This document shows positions 56,801 through 64,000 of a stretch of DNA of 64,000 nucleotides, piece after piece (position 1 is the first letter of the stretch; every line of letters starts with the position of its first letter). Origin of the DNA: Gracilimonas sp034520725 (GTDB lineage: Bacteria; Bacteroidota; Rhodothermia; Balneolales; Balneolaceae). Position numbers and translations under genes: made by a program. Below the pieces are notes generated by a model. The model saw only the letters and a program-made list of their open reading frames with translations. It made no database searches and was not told the DNA's origin. Location of the stretch: NCBI GenBank assembly GCA_034520725.1, contig JAXHNH010000009.1:13646-77645 (forward strand), read 5' to 3'.

Positions 56801-59067
56801 AGGTTTGGCAGGGAAGCCTGTATGTAGTAAGCCGGTCCAAAAGTGTTGATCAATGCTGAGGTATCGGGTGTTATCACAGTATAGCTGTCAGGATATAACA
56901 GAAAGTCAGAATCGGAGATCGTTGTTAGCGCAAGCTCATCTCCAACCTGCCAGTTTTTGAGGTTGAGATATTTACTAGATGTGTTTCTTAACTCCACATA
57001 ATCTGTGGCACTAGAAGGTGGGTCTTTCATGAATTCGTTGATAATGATATCTCCGTCTGCAAATTCATCGAAGATGAAAAACTCAAAGGAAGTATCGCCT
57101 TTGATAGTCCAGCCACTTACACTTTGAAGGTCATTAAGAATTATGTCACTTGGACCTGACGCAAGTGGAGAAGTAAGATCCAGCTGAATTTGATCTCCGG
57201 TTGGTTGTGAAATGCCGGTGCCGGGATCCGCCGGAACACTGTTGATCATAAAATCACTCGGTTGTATAGAGGCTGGGTCCACACTTTCGCTGAACTCAAG
57301 CAGTAGTTGGCTGCGGGTTATGACGGTTAGACCTGCTAATACGAACGGGTTTTGGAACTCAAATTCGTAGGTGCCATTCGCACTGTTACCAAAAATATCA
57401 GTGAGATCAGCTGCATCTAGATTCCAGCTTCCATCGTATTCGCTGATCTCATTATCTAAAGTAAGTTCAACGGTGTCCGCTGCAATTTGATTAGCCGTGG
57501 TTACAAGTGGAACAACCGGAGTGCTTACTCCCGGCTGAGGATTTAAGCTTAAGCTGTAATTTCCGGGGTTTTCAGCTGTGATGTTTTCAAGGCGTTCGGA
57601 AGAAACCATTAAAAGAGTGAGAGATTCCTGAAGGATCACCTCACTGATCTGAGGGGCTTCTGTATCTGCAGAAACCTCGTTAGGGGTACCGGGAGTGCCG
57701 AAATTTGGATTGGGTGAATCACCCCAGTTTTCAAGATAGATGGAGGCAACTGACGGGTCTCTGCGTTCAATGGCAACATCCACACCACCCCATTCTGATG
57801 TGTATGACAGTGAGTCAACAGTAGCTCCTGCATTATCAAAAAGACGAACCTCATCATCCCCATTGTTAAGAGTAGGCAGTGAAGCCAAAATATAGTTGGC
57901 CGAACCGAAGTAGGTTCTTAATAGTGAGGTGTCTGCTGATATGACCACATAGTCATTAGGTAGAATCGGCGAATTAGAAGTGCCTATTGTGGTAACGGTC
58001 CCGTTATCACCGATCTGCCAGTCTCTTAAATTTAAATATTTCGCCGAAGCATTGTGGATCTCAATATATTCAGAAGCACCGGTAGGAGGGTCTTTCATGA
58101 ATTCGTTGATCACAATATCGCCGGGTTCAAAATCGTCAAAAACGACAATATGAAAGGTGGTGTCAGCTATTGTGGTAGAGCCTGATAGATCATCAACTCC
58201 TGAAATATTCAGATCATTTACACCACTTGGGATTGGATCAGAAAAACTGATCCTGAGTGACTCTGCACTTAAATGACTAAAAGACTGGGGATTTCGCGTG
58301 CCGGGAAATAGGGTGAAATCAGTGGTTTGAACCGATGCTGGGTCATAAGCTTTATTGAAGGTGATATCGATCTCAGAATCGCTGAAAAGGGTTACGTTAT
58401 CTACCGCAATTGGCGGAATATCGATCTTGAAATCAAAAGCGAATTTATCGGTCCGGGTTGAAGTGTAGGTGGTTATAAACCCGAGATGTGAGGCTGCGGT
58501 GTAGGTGTTATCTGTCCCTGAGGCCTCCTCAGTGAGTAATCCTGTGTAATCTTCAGCTACTTCAAGTGACCAGTTACCGGAAGCATCTCTTGTAACTTTA
58601 ACCCGGAAATCTCCACCACTGCTAATATCTGTAGTGCCCGTCAAGACTTCTGCATCCTTGGTTCCCCCGGTAATTCTGAATAATCTGAAAACATCACCTG
58701 AAAGATTCTCGCCGGCCTGCAGCATATAGCCATTAATGGAAGTGGTGAGATCAGCTCCATCACTCATGAGATAAATTTCAGCTTTATTACCATCAGAAGG
58801 AGAGAAACCATCCAAACGAAGGAAGAACTCCCAATACCCAACAACATTACTGGAAGAAATGCTTAAATAGGAAGTTCCTGCAGCTGCTGCATCTTGCTGT
58901 AGTAAAACATTGTTACCTTCAGTTATAAATGTAAAATCTGTTAATGTACCCGACCAGTCAGATATATCCTGATCGGAGAAATCATCTTCGAAATTTACCG
59001 TTTGTGCAAAAACTGAGATCGGCACAAAGATCAGTAAAATAACGATATGCAAGCGTAAGTTTAACAT
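53821..59067 (-). CDS. Giant secreted lamin-tail-domain protein with FlgD-like C-terminus
   Basis: 1748 residues. A signal peptide (about 1-22) is followed by a LamG-like beta domain (EDDFSDQDISDWSG...). Five LTD modules follow, each opening with INEFMKDPP or INEIMFDP-like words and closing with a variant of ERRDP...ENWGDSP.FGTPG, at about residues 320, 680, 940, 1200 and 1450. They alternate with SbsA-like Ig segments (ITFNKAYDPASVQ...). The C-terminus (about 1640-1748) has TPNPFSPDDDGFEDN and IFDRYGRQVKQL, like FlgD/type IX secretion sorting domains. Likely a cell-surface or released adhesin, possibly binding DNA or membrane debris (inference). The start is preceded by TCGGGTACATT. Confidence 0.88.
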   Translation of the reverse strand: MLNLRLHIVILLIFVPISVFAQTVNFEDDFSDQDISDWSGTLTDFTFITEGNNVLLQQDAAAAGTSYLSISSSNVVGYWEFFLRLDGFSPSDGNKAEIYLMSDGADLTTSINGYMLQAGENLSGDVFRLFRITGGTKDAEVLTGTTDISSGGDFRVKVTRDASGNWSLEVAEDYTGLLTEEASGTDNTYTAASHLGFITTYTSTRTDKFAFDFKIDIPPIAVDNVTLFSDSEIDITFNKAYDPASVQTTDFTLFPGTRNPQSFSHLSAESLRISFSDPIPSGVNDLNISGVDDLSGSTTIADTTFHIVVFDDFEPGDIVINEFMKDPPTGASEYIEIHNASAKYLNLRDWQIGDNGTVTTIGTSNSPILPNDYVVISADTSLLRTYFGSANYILASLPTLNNGDDEVRLFDNAGATVDSLSYTSEWGGVDVAIERRDPSVASIYLENWGDSPNPNFGTPGTPNEVSADTEAPQISEVILQESLTLLMVSSERLENITAENPGNYSLSLNPQPGVSTPVVPLVTTANQIAADTVELTLDNEISEYDGSWNLDAADLTDIFGNSANGTYEFEFQNPFVLAGLTVITRSQLLLEFSESVDPASIQPSDFMINSVPADPGTGISQPTGDQIQLDLTSPLASGPSDIILNDLQSVSGWTIKGDTSFEFFIFDEFADGDIIINEFMKDPPSSATDYVELRNTSSKYLNLKNWQVGDELALTTISDSDFLLYPDSYTVITPDTSALINTFGPAYYIQASLPNLNSTTSDQVRLFTSVGAVADSLQYERNWGGENVALERRDPTAPSIYKENWGNSPSPEFGTPGSENLIPEDVIAPNIVNLNVIDESTLQVLFTERIQLSSAENIANYELTAPTEIADQVPPISSVTFLEPDTVIIQFQYSLPKQDLGATYELSIQDQADIFGNIAGSLSRLFFLIDIQEADSGDVVINEFMYDPAIAYSEFIELYNKSDKNIDLQNWTLNDNTGNRRTIANSNTELVQGGYVILVPDSSLYDQFSDKNILVLGTAFPSLNNSSDDIVIRDQNGTLIDSLTYLSDWGGDQVSLERLDPVAPSIYSENWGDSPSPDLATPGTLNDIAPDTDPPLIIQAFTVGTDTLRLRYNERIQTGPATNTSNYTISPNISIDAILQTEGNVISIALSSTLTDGTIYSISIQDQLDIFGNLQSTANVNIEFTQFSNALPGDIIVNEILYRRLTGDSPEFVELYNQSAKNFDLSNWTFADAANSTTLPFGTQIKSGEYLILTDTENFTAAKTQTINGMLNGNVVYLPRFPSLNDNDDVVVIKNGSGMVIDSVSYKNNWGGDSPGVSLERKDPLSASNDLNNWASSIAQSGNTAGTQSSVFEPDQDPPQVIFAKTIDNDRISLIFSEFVVPNNAILSVNESSLSIYDFDPDNGNQIIAGPVAAGLGKALNLSISNIEDYRGNVSNELSIEVSQPLTPGSVVINEIMFDPLADSEDNLPDQTEYIELYNRSDYAISLEGLFLHDAPDENNEVRPIDPVSSQYKWIPSNNYVLIYAEDQATEFDNSRLAKFFEISGSTEEFKIRIDRSSLSLASTDDAIYIADSTKVAIDSVFYDESWHNPNLFDTDGVALERIDPNGPGNDDSNWSSSTRVNGGTPAEQNSIYQIAGSTPVATGLAFTPNPFSPDDDGFEDNLFLNYKLDESDYLLRVRIFDRYGRQVKQLADGKPAGFEGSLIWDGLTDERKKNRVGIYIILFEAYNSANGKNKTFKNTVVLARKFQ

Positions 59068-59118
59068 AATGTACCCGAAACCTTGTTATCAATGATATTA
59101 GAACACAGTCATCCAGTT

Positions 59119-59649
59119 TTAGTTAAATGATCTATAAACGTCTCTTGGAATTATATTTATCCGTTTATTTGCTTTTTCTGTTGAAAGCTTTTCTAATTTC
59201 TGAATATCAAGTAGTGTATTTATCTCATTTTGTTGTGAGAAGGCAAAAGATCTTATTTGCTCAAGGTAACTAAGGTAGAATTCCCTGAATATTGTATCAC
59301 CCTCAAAACCCAGCTTTGGTTCAATAGGGTGATACCCAAGTTTGTTGAATAGCAATAGTAGGTTTTTCTTTTGATCAGAAAGTGTTTCAGGGTCAGTAAA
59401 CTCACAAGGGAATGTACGCTTAACATGTTCCAGAATAGATTTTTTGATTTCGTCAGGTACCGATTCCGAATCAGACCTCAGCAAAGCTTCAAGTATCACG
59501 GCTTCTGCATACTTGATCGTAAGTTCCATTTGAAGGTCTTTGATACCATATTCAAAGGCAGACTTATAGGTCTGATCAACGATCTTCAATAGATCTTTCC
59601 CGGGGTTGAGCCGTTGATTTTGAATGCCAGCCACGAATAGTGACGTCAA
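59119..59649 (-). CDS. Unknown protein, possible +1-frame continuation of the upstream gene
   Basis: 176 codons starting at TTG 59649 (frame +1 relative to the upstream gene, which it overlaps by 74 nt). The product is helical and soluble (NPGKDLLKIVDQTYKSAFEYG, AEAVILEALLRSD). I do not recognise it. A 74-nt overlap with no good ribosome-binding site, and a weak, basic C-terminus on the upstream frame, suggest the two may form one protein of about 400 residues by +1 frameshifting, or that one base is extra. Confidence 0.5.
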   Translation of the reverse strand: MTSLFVAGIQNQRLNPGKDLLKIVDQTYKSAFEYGIKDLQMELTIKYAEAVILEALLRSDSESVPDEIKKSILEHVKRTFPCEFTDPETLSDQKKNLLLLFNKLGYHPIEPKLGFEGDTIFREFYLSYLEQIRSFAFSQQNEINTLLDIQKLEKLSTEKANKRINIIPRDVYRSFN

Positions 59650-60352
59650 TCAACTCTATAATTTTCCGAATGCTGCCGGCGCAGGCGAAGTCTTTATCCC
59701 GGGGAGAAATGAGAACCTGATGTTTATCAGCATATTCGTATAAAAAATTAGCGCTGGCGGGTTCAGTATCATTGAAGACTGTTTCACCTCTTTCGATCAT
59801 CTTTCTGCCTACCATGAAAACTCCGGCTACCAGTTTGGTCTGTGAGGTAAGTTCAACAGGTACATGTTCGTTTTCGATATTAAATTTTTGGGACCGGATC
59901 AAATAAGCTGTGGTAGCAACTAATAACTTAGAGAATACAAACAGGTCAACGGTTGTAAGATCTTTATAACTGATCTTAAACTTACTCTTATAATACCTCC
60001 GAAATCTATCGATCAGACTCATGACTTCAGGCCACAGCTTCATCATATCGTGCAGGGCGGTCATGTTGTACTGTTTGCCATCTCGGGAATCACCGAATTT
60101 ACAGATGTGATATTCAGTGGGAATAGGTTCGCAGTAAAAAGAAGGGGATGCATTATCCTCACCTAAATACCTGCCATCAGTTCCTTTTACAGTTGAGGTG
60201 CCCATCCAGGCTCCATACATAAATTCCATGTCATTCCTTAAAAAGGGAGGAGGATGAATTTTTGAACCTAACTTCACAACGGTTCCAGACAACAAAGGAT
60301 TAGAGGAAGCCTTTGTTATGATATTTACTATGCTATTTTTAAGATTACCCAA
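59576..60352 (-). CDS. Unknown cytoplasmic protein
   Basis: 258 codons from TTG 60352. Features include PPPFLRNDMEFMYGAWMGTST, PSFYCEPIPTEYHICKFGDS and a helical middle. After IRKIIELIDV the frame continues with an unstructured SKSTAQPRERSIEDR before the stop, while the +1 frame continues with LFVAGIQNQRLNPGKDLL. No known family was recognised. TCGGGTACATT directly precedes it, as it does the LTD gene. Confidence 0.55.
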   Translation of the reverse strand: MGNLKNSIVNIITKASSNPLLSGTVVKLGSKIHPPPFLRNDMEFMYGAWMGTSTVKGTDGRYLGEDNASPSFYCEPIPTEYHICKFGDSRDGKQYNMTALHDMMKLWPEVMSLIDRFRRYYKSKFKISYKDLTTVDLFVFSKLLVATTAYLIRSQKFNIENEHVPVELTSQTKLVAGVFMVGRKMIERGETVFNDTEPASANFLYEYADKHQVLISPRDKDFACAGSIRKIIELIDVTIRGWHSKSTAQPRERSIEDR

Positions 60353-60420
60353 TGTACCCGAGTGTTTTTCTCTAATCTAAAAAAATGAAATGAGCTTTTC
60401 TCTAAAGTTTTAAAAAAATA

Positions 60421-60550
60421 GGGTAAAAGGACTTTCCACCTTTTACCCCTGGAAGGACATTGAGGATGCTCTAAAATCCTCGTGTAATGATTAGTTACCT
60501 CTCTCTGTTTTAGCTGTAGAGTTAGAGCGATGAAATAGGAAGTCCTTACA
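60421..60550 (+). ncRNA. Candidate structured leader RNA upstream of the PH-like pair
   Basis: Perfect hairpin GGGTAAAAGG (60421-60430) with CCTTTTACCC (60439-60448), then a second hairpin GAGGAT/ATCCTC (60463-60482). The first loop can alternatively pair with TGGAAGG at 60451-60457, and AAGGACTTTCC (60428-60438) is nearly complementary to GGAAGTCCTT (60539-60548). Mutually exclusive pairings suggest a switch or a small RNA. No T-run follows hairpin 1. Read on + only by assumption. No known riboswitch class was recognised. Confidence 0.35.
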
Positions 60551-60614
60551 AATTTTTTGTACTTTTTTTAAATCAATATTATTTGGCCTAAATGAATAAA
60601 AATCAGGTGACAAT

Positions 60615-60998
60615 ATGAGGGCTCTACCCTTTACGATCGAAAATTTGAACGGTGGATTCATGAAACTTGAGGGAATTCTGAGAGTGAAGGACGAGCATTT
60701 GCTTTTTGAATTCCAAAAAAAGGACGCCGTGATCGAGGCTTATCAGTCAGAACTTAAGTCTGTTGAAATTCCATTGTCAGAAATTGAGATGCTGGAACTC
60801 AAAAAAGGATGGTTCAGTGCAAAGCTGATACTTCATGGAAGATCTGCATCAAGCTTCAGGGATCTTCCGGGCAAAGACCTGATCGAAAGAGTCCTGAAAG
60901 TAAAGCGCAAACATCGGGAAGTGGCTGCGCGGATATCATCCAATCTTAATCTCATAATATCAGAGAAGAAACTTCAGGAAATGGACGGTGACGAATGA
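60615..60998 (+). CDS. Small PH-like protein A, unknown function
   Basis: A 127-residue soluble protein. The pattern of strands (EGILRVKDEHLLFEFQKKDA, IPLSEIEMLELKKGWFSAKLIL) followed by a C-terminal helix is like a PH-type domain with LKKGWF, a motif typical of bacterial PH families. It shares a closing pattern (SSNLNLIISEKKLQEMD) with the next gene, so the two are paralogues. Its stop overlaps the next start (ATGA). Confidence 0.7.
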   Translation: MRALPFTIENLNGGFMKLEGILRVKDEHLLFEFQKKDAVIEAYQSELKSVEIPLSEIEMLELKKGWFSAKLILHGRSASSFRDLPGKDLIERVLKVKRKHREVAARISSNLNLIISEKKLQEMDGDE

Positions 60999-61390
60999 GC
61001 ATTCCATATAAATATTCCATGTATGAATCAGATGATGTAAATGTAAAGGTCAAAGAAGTTAAAGGCATCATCAGCTACGCACATGACGAGATGCTGTTCG
61101 AATATAAGGTGTATGATGCAGCAGGCAACGGGATCAGTAATTTGTCCAAGTTTGCCATTCACATTGATAACATAAAAATAGTGGAGTACAAAAAGGGATT
61201 CCCATTCACTGGAGGGAAAATGATCGTTGAAGCCAATAAATGGGCATTTCTGGAACCATTGCCCGGCAGTGAACAAGGCAGGATCAAGTTGAAGATCAAG
61301 AGAAGGGATAAGGGCGAGGCCATACGAATGTCAACCAAGCTGAACCTGTACATGTCCCAAAAACGCCTGGATGATATGGATAAGGAATAA
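60995..61390 (+). CDS. Small PH-like protein B, paralogue of the preceding gene
   Basis: A 131-residue protein with the same layout: VKGIISYAHDEMLFEYKVYD, VEYKKGFPFTGGKMIVEA and a C-terminal STKLNLYMSQKRLDDMD, parallel to the upstream protein. Four-nt overlap with protein A. The two probably work together, possibly as a heterodimer (inference). The function is unknown. Confidence 0.7.
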   Translation: MSIPYKYSMYESDDVNVKVKEVKGIISYAHDEMLFEYKVYDAAGNGISNLSKFAIHIDNIKIVEYKKGFPFTGGKMIVEANKWAFLEPLPGSEQGRIKLKIKRRDKGEAIRMSTKLNLYMSQKRLDDMDKE

Positions 61391-61401
61391 TTTTAACCAA
61401 T

Positions 61402-61435
61402 AATGTAGGGACACAAAATTTTGTGTCCCTACATT
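61402..61435. repeat. Perfect 34-bp palindrome
   Basis: A perfect inverted repeat centred between 61418 and 61419, of the form AATGTAGGGACACAAAA and its complement. It lies between convergent genes, 12 nt after the stop of protein B, and is likely both a terminator and a mobile palindrome. The same word is a widespread dispersed repeat in Bacteroidota (recalled). Confidence 0.85.
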
Positions 61436-61444
61436 GGTACAACA

Positions 61445-62494
61445 TTATTTCAGGAATCCCTTCTTTACCAATAATTCTGCATTCAGAATGGCACCGCCGG
61501 CGGCACCGCGAATGGTGTTATGAGCCATGGCCATGAAGCTAACATCAAACACTTCTGCTTTTCTTAATCGACCTATATGCAGCTGCATTCCATTTTCAGC
61601 ATCAGCATGCAAACGTGGTTGTGGATATTTTTCCTCTTCATGCAGCTTGTACAGACTTTTTGGAGAAAAAGGAAGATCCAGATCAGCGATCGGGTTTTTC
61701 CAGTTCGTGTACGCTGCTTTCAGCTCTTCAAAGTTTACAGGTGGATCTTCAAGCTTAGCTGTTACCGAGATCATATGTCCGTTGATGGTAGGTACACGCG
61801 TGGCCGTAGCTTGAACCGGGAAATGCGGTTTTGCCAAGGTAGTTCCTTCCAGTTTGCTTAAAAGCTTTCGGGTCTCAGGACCAACTTTAGGTTCTTCTCC
61901 CGAAATGAATGGGATCACATTCCCCAAAATGTCTAAACTTGCCACGCCGGGGTAACCCGCACCGGAGACCGCCTGCATGGTGGTCAGGATCAGCGCTTCG
62001 ATCCCAAAAGCATCATAAAGTGGTTTCAGCGCAATGGCGAGAGGAACAGCTACACAGTTTGGATTGGTCACGATCCATCCGCTTCCATCTTTGGTAAAGG
62101 TCTGCGTTTTAATAAGTTCGGTATGATCCGGATTGATCTCAGGAATGAGAAGTGGAACGGTGGGATCCTGCCGATAATTTTTGGCATTGGAGATGACCGG
62201 GATTCCGGCAGATGCAAAAGCTTTTTCGATCTCTCCGGCTACGGAAGCGTCCAGGCCTGAAAATACAAAATCGACATTCTCAAATTCAGAAGGGTCACAA
62301 TTCTTAACGGTCATCTCTTTGATGTGCTCCGGTAATACTACATCTTCGATCCAGTTGGCGGCATCTTTATACTTTTTGCCTGCGGAACGTTCGGAAGCTC
62401 CCAGAGCTTCAATTTCAAACCAGGGATGTCCCTGAAGTAAACGAATAAATTTCTGTCCAACGGCACCGGTAGCGCCTAAAATTCCAACTTTCAT
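61445..62494 (-). CDS. asd: Aspartate-semialdehyde dehydrogenase (archaeal/fungal type)
   Basis: NADPH-dependent reduction of aspartyl phosphate in the Lys/Thr/Met pathway. It is 349 residues, with GILGATGAVGQKFIRLL (Rossmann), the catalytic Cys in NPNCVAVPLAIAL and a C-terminal HNTIRGAAGGAILNAEL. Sequence features and length fit the archaeal-type ASADH rather than the E. coli type. Monocistronic. Confidence 0.93.
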   Translation of the reverse strand: MKVGILGATGAVGQKFIRLLQGHPWFEIEALGASERSAGKKYKDAANWIEDVVLPEHIKEMTVKNCDPSEFENVDFVFSGLDASVAGEIEKAFASAGIPVISNAKNYRQDPTVPLLIPEINPDHTELIKTQTFTKDGSGWIVTNPNCVAVPLAIALKPLYDAFGIEALILTTMQAVSGAGYPGVASLDILGNVIPFISGEEPKVGPETRKLLSKLEGTTLAKPHFPVQATATRVPTINGHMISVTAKLEDPPVNFEELKAAYTNWKNPIADLDLPFSPKSLYKLHEEEKYPQPRLHADAENGMQLHIGRLRKAEVFDVSFMAMAHNTIRGAAGGAILNAELLVKKGFLK

Positions 62495-62826
62495 GATAAA
62501 TGAGTGAGTTTGTTTGAATCAAAATTTTGTGAGCCTTAAAAATAATCAATCTGTACCCTTAATGTGAGATTTTAAACACTGAATTTTGCTTTCCTATGCG
62601 ACAAGAAAGTTTATTGAAAAAAGGAATAGAACGCGGATGACACGGATCTTGCGGATAATCACTGATTGGTATGATTTTGCTATATAACAATCTGTATGGT
62701 TTATATGTTTACGGATACAAATACTTTTCCGCGTAAATCAGCAAAATCCATGTCATCCATGTTCCATAATATTAGCTAATCAATAACTCACTTCCATTCT
62801 ACTGATCTACACTCTATCTTTGCGGC
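62495..62826. repeat. Intergenic region with about 145-bp imperfect palindrome
   Basis: Left arm about 62622-62660 (GAACGCGGATGACACGGATC...) and right arm about 62724-62765, which reads on the minus strand GGAACATGGATGACATGGAT, with about 60 nt between. The same core word occurs at 15547-15575. Probably a dispersed MITE-like element. Promoters of asd (minus) and the MFS gene (plus) occupy the two ends. Confidence 0.65.
62815..62822 (+). promoter_or_regulatory. -7 box of MFS gene, leaderless geometry
   Basis: TATCTTTG ends 4 nt before the ATG at 62827, the same spacing as for tsaD. It matches the TAnnTTTG consensus; no clear -33 box. Confidence 0.55.
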
Positions 62827-64000
62827 ATGAAATTTATCTACGATAAACTCGAAGCCCGAAATCCCCGGCTCTATGCCTGGCTGGTGCTGGGACTTCTATT
62901 TCTGATCTACATCTCCAGCTTTGTGGACCGGCAGATCGTGGCGGTGTTGGGAACGGCCATTCGGGATGATCTCGGTTTCACAAACACGCAGATCGGTGTT
63001 CTGTACGGACCTGCCTTTTCCCTGATCTATGCCGTCTGCGGAATTTTTATGGGATGGTTCGCCGATCAGTTTTCCCGAAAGCGGATCATTCTCACCGGAC
63101 TGGTGATCTGGAGCCTGATGACCGTTGCCAGCGGATTTGCAAGCTCGTTCGTATTTCTTGTTACAGCCCGATTTTTTGTCGGGGTGAGTCAGTCGGCGCT
63201 GAGTCCGGCCGTATATTCGTTATTGGCAGATTATTTTCCACCTGAAAAAAGAGCGCGTGTATTCTCGGTGTACGCCTCCGGGATCTTTGTTGGGGTAGGG
63301 CTTTCATTTTTGATCGGTGGCTCGGTAGCTGAAGCCTATGACTGGCGGGAAGCGATGAAGATCGTGGGTTGGCCCGGTTTGGTGATCGCAGCCATCGGAT
63401 TTTTGTTGATCCGTGAACCGGTCCGGAAATCAGGTATGAACGATCGTACGGCTTCAGATTTTTTTGAGGTACTGAAATTTATTTTGAAAAAGAAAAGTGT
63501 GCGTTATTACCTGGCAGGATTTTCACTGCTATCCCTCAGCGGCTATACTATTTTAGCTTTTGTCGGAACGGTGTTGAATGATACCTTTCAAGCTCCATCC
63601 ATGATCTCACAATATGGCTGGTTTATGTTTTTGGCGGGCGTTGGGGTGAATGTCTCCGGCTGGCTGGCAGATAAACTGGCGATCAAATATGGGCCTGAAA
63701 AACGTTTTGTGATGGGGATCGTAGCTGCACTGGGTGGACTCCCATTCTACTATTTTGGGTTATTTGCAGAATCGGTAATGACGGCTTTTATACTTATCGG
63801 TATCGGAAATGTGATCGCCTCATCCTATAACGGAGTAGCTGCCGCACTCATCCAGTATTTTGTGAAATCAGATATGCGTGGCATGGCCGGCGCGGTCTAT
63901 TTATTTGTGATCAGCATTGTGGGATTTGGGATCGGTCCGCCCGTAACCGGCTGGCTGATCGATCATGTTTTTACGGATCTGTATGGGCCTTCAAAAGCAT
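62827..64000 (+). CDS. MFS transporter (partial, runs off the window)
   Basis: 391 codons visible, with no stop. About 10-11 membrane helices; between helices 2 and 3 lies the MFS motif GWFADQFSRKRIIL (G-x-x-x-D-x-x-x-R-R/K-like). The early LVLGLLFLIYISSFVDRQI and the helix pattern resemble spinster/sugar-phosphate-type MFS. The substrate is unknown and the C-terminus is outside the window. Confidence 0.9.
   Translation, partial: MKFIYDKLEARNPRLYAWLVLGLLFLIYISSFVDRQIVAVLGTAIRDDLGFTNTQIGVLYGPAFSLIYAVCGIFMGWFADQFSRKRIILTGLVIWSLMTVASGFASSFVFLVTARFFVGVSQSALSPAVYSLLADYFPPEKRARVFSVYASGIFVGVGLSFLIGGSVAEAYDWREAMKIVGWPGLVIAAIGFLLIREPVRKSGMNDRTASDFFEVLKFILKKKSVRYYLAGFSLLSLSGYTILAFVGTVLNDTFQAPSMISQYGWFMFLAGVGVNVSGWLADKLAIKYGPEKRFVMGIVAALGGLPFYYFGLFAESVMTAFILIGIGNVIASSYNGVAAALIQYFVKSDMRGMAGAVYLFVISIVGFGIGPPVTGWLIDHVFTDLYGPSKA

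Noticed and set aside
60421..60448. H-type pseudoknot between hairpin 1 loop and TGGAAGG
   Set aside because: A single-nucleotide linker could not span the 10-bp stem; only an alternative hairpin, not a simultaneous pseudoknot, is sterically plausible.

Overview
The window looks like a chromosomal segment from a moderate-GC member of the Bacteroidota/Balneolota/Rhodothermota group (Balneola- or Gracilimonas-like; this placement is inference). Supporting signs are a BatA-type VWA protein, DUF3078, DUF2851 and YtxH proteins, a very large lamin-tail-domain (LTD) secreted protein with a FlgD-like C-terminus, TonB-dependent receptors, an ALDH7-type dehydrogenase, TAnnTTTG-type promoters, TTG/GTG starts and weak Shine-Dalgarno sites.

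Layout. 0-6.5 kb: an epimerase, a beta-propeller lipoprotein, a BatA-like protein and a small membrane protein. 6.5-12.7 kb: a tight + strand run of hflX, a CBS protein, a 998-residue TPR protein and aroA. 12.9-15.5 kb: small heat-shock protein and dnaK with a strong terminator. 16.1-18.5 kb: tsaD, then rnhA and pyrF on the minus strand. 18.9-22.3 kb: a secreted beta-propeller/amidohydrolase fusion. 22.3-33.5 kb: a decayed accessory region. In it the only clearly healthy unit is the iron(II) operon feoA2-feoA-feoB plus a Cys-rich small protein. Around it lie two copies of a 220-residue unknown gene (one broken), a pyrF/decarboxylase chimera, and wrecked genes for a TonB receptor, a GDSL-type lipoprotein and a PLP decarboxylase. 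33.5-39 kb: DUF3078 protein, PyrR-like protein, YtxH and DUF2851 proteins, tRNA-Gln, and prs-rplY-pth. 39-50 kb: hppA, a DJ-1/PfpI protein, ALDH7, a SpoU methyltransferase, a PIN-PhoH protein, mscL, an OPT transporter and murI. 50-64 kb: a TonB receptor, an outer-membrane-like unknown, the LTD giant, two overlapping unknowns, a tandem pair of PH-like small proteins, asd and the start of an MFS transporter.

The most notable signals are these. (1) Two highly conserved genes, hppA and phoH, are each interrupted by a +1 frameshift with an otherwise intact downstream frame, and both can be resolved by skipping one A after a CTT codon. A third overlapping pair at 59.6 kb has the same +1 geometry. 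(2) A dispersed family of REP-like hairpins has a constant GCAGAGCG loop, a constant AGT flank and stems that differ but remain complementary. Two copies form an inverted doublet between hsp20 and dnaK. (3) The feo operon is bracketed by near-identical direct repeats inside a gene graveyard. (4) Two genes have TATCTTTG exactly 4 nt before the ATG, which implies leaderless transcripts. (5) A structured intergenic segment lies upstream of the PH-like pair.

All functional calls rest on reading the sequence and on recalled family motifs. No database search was run.
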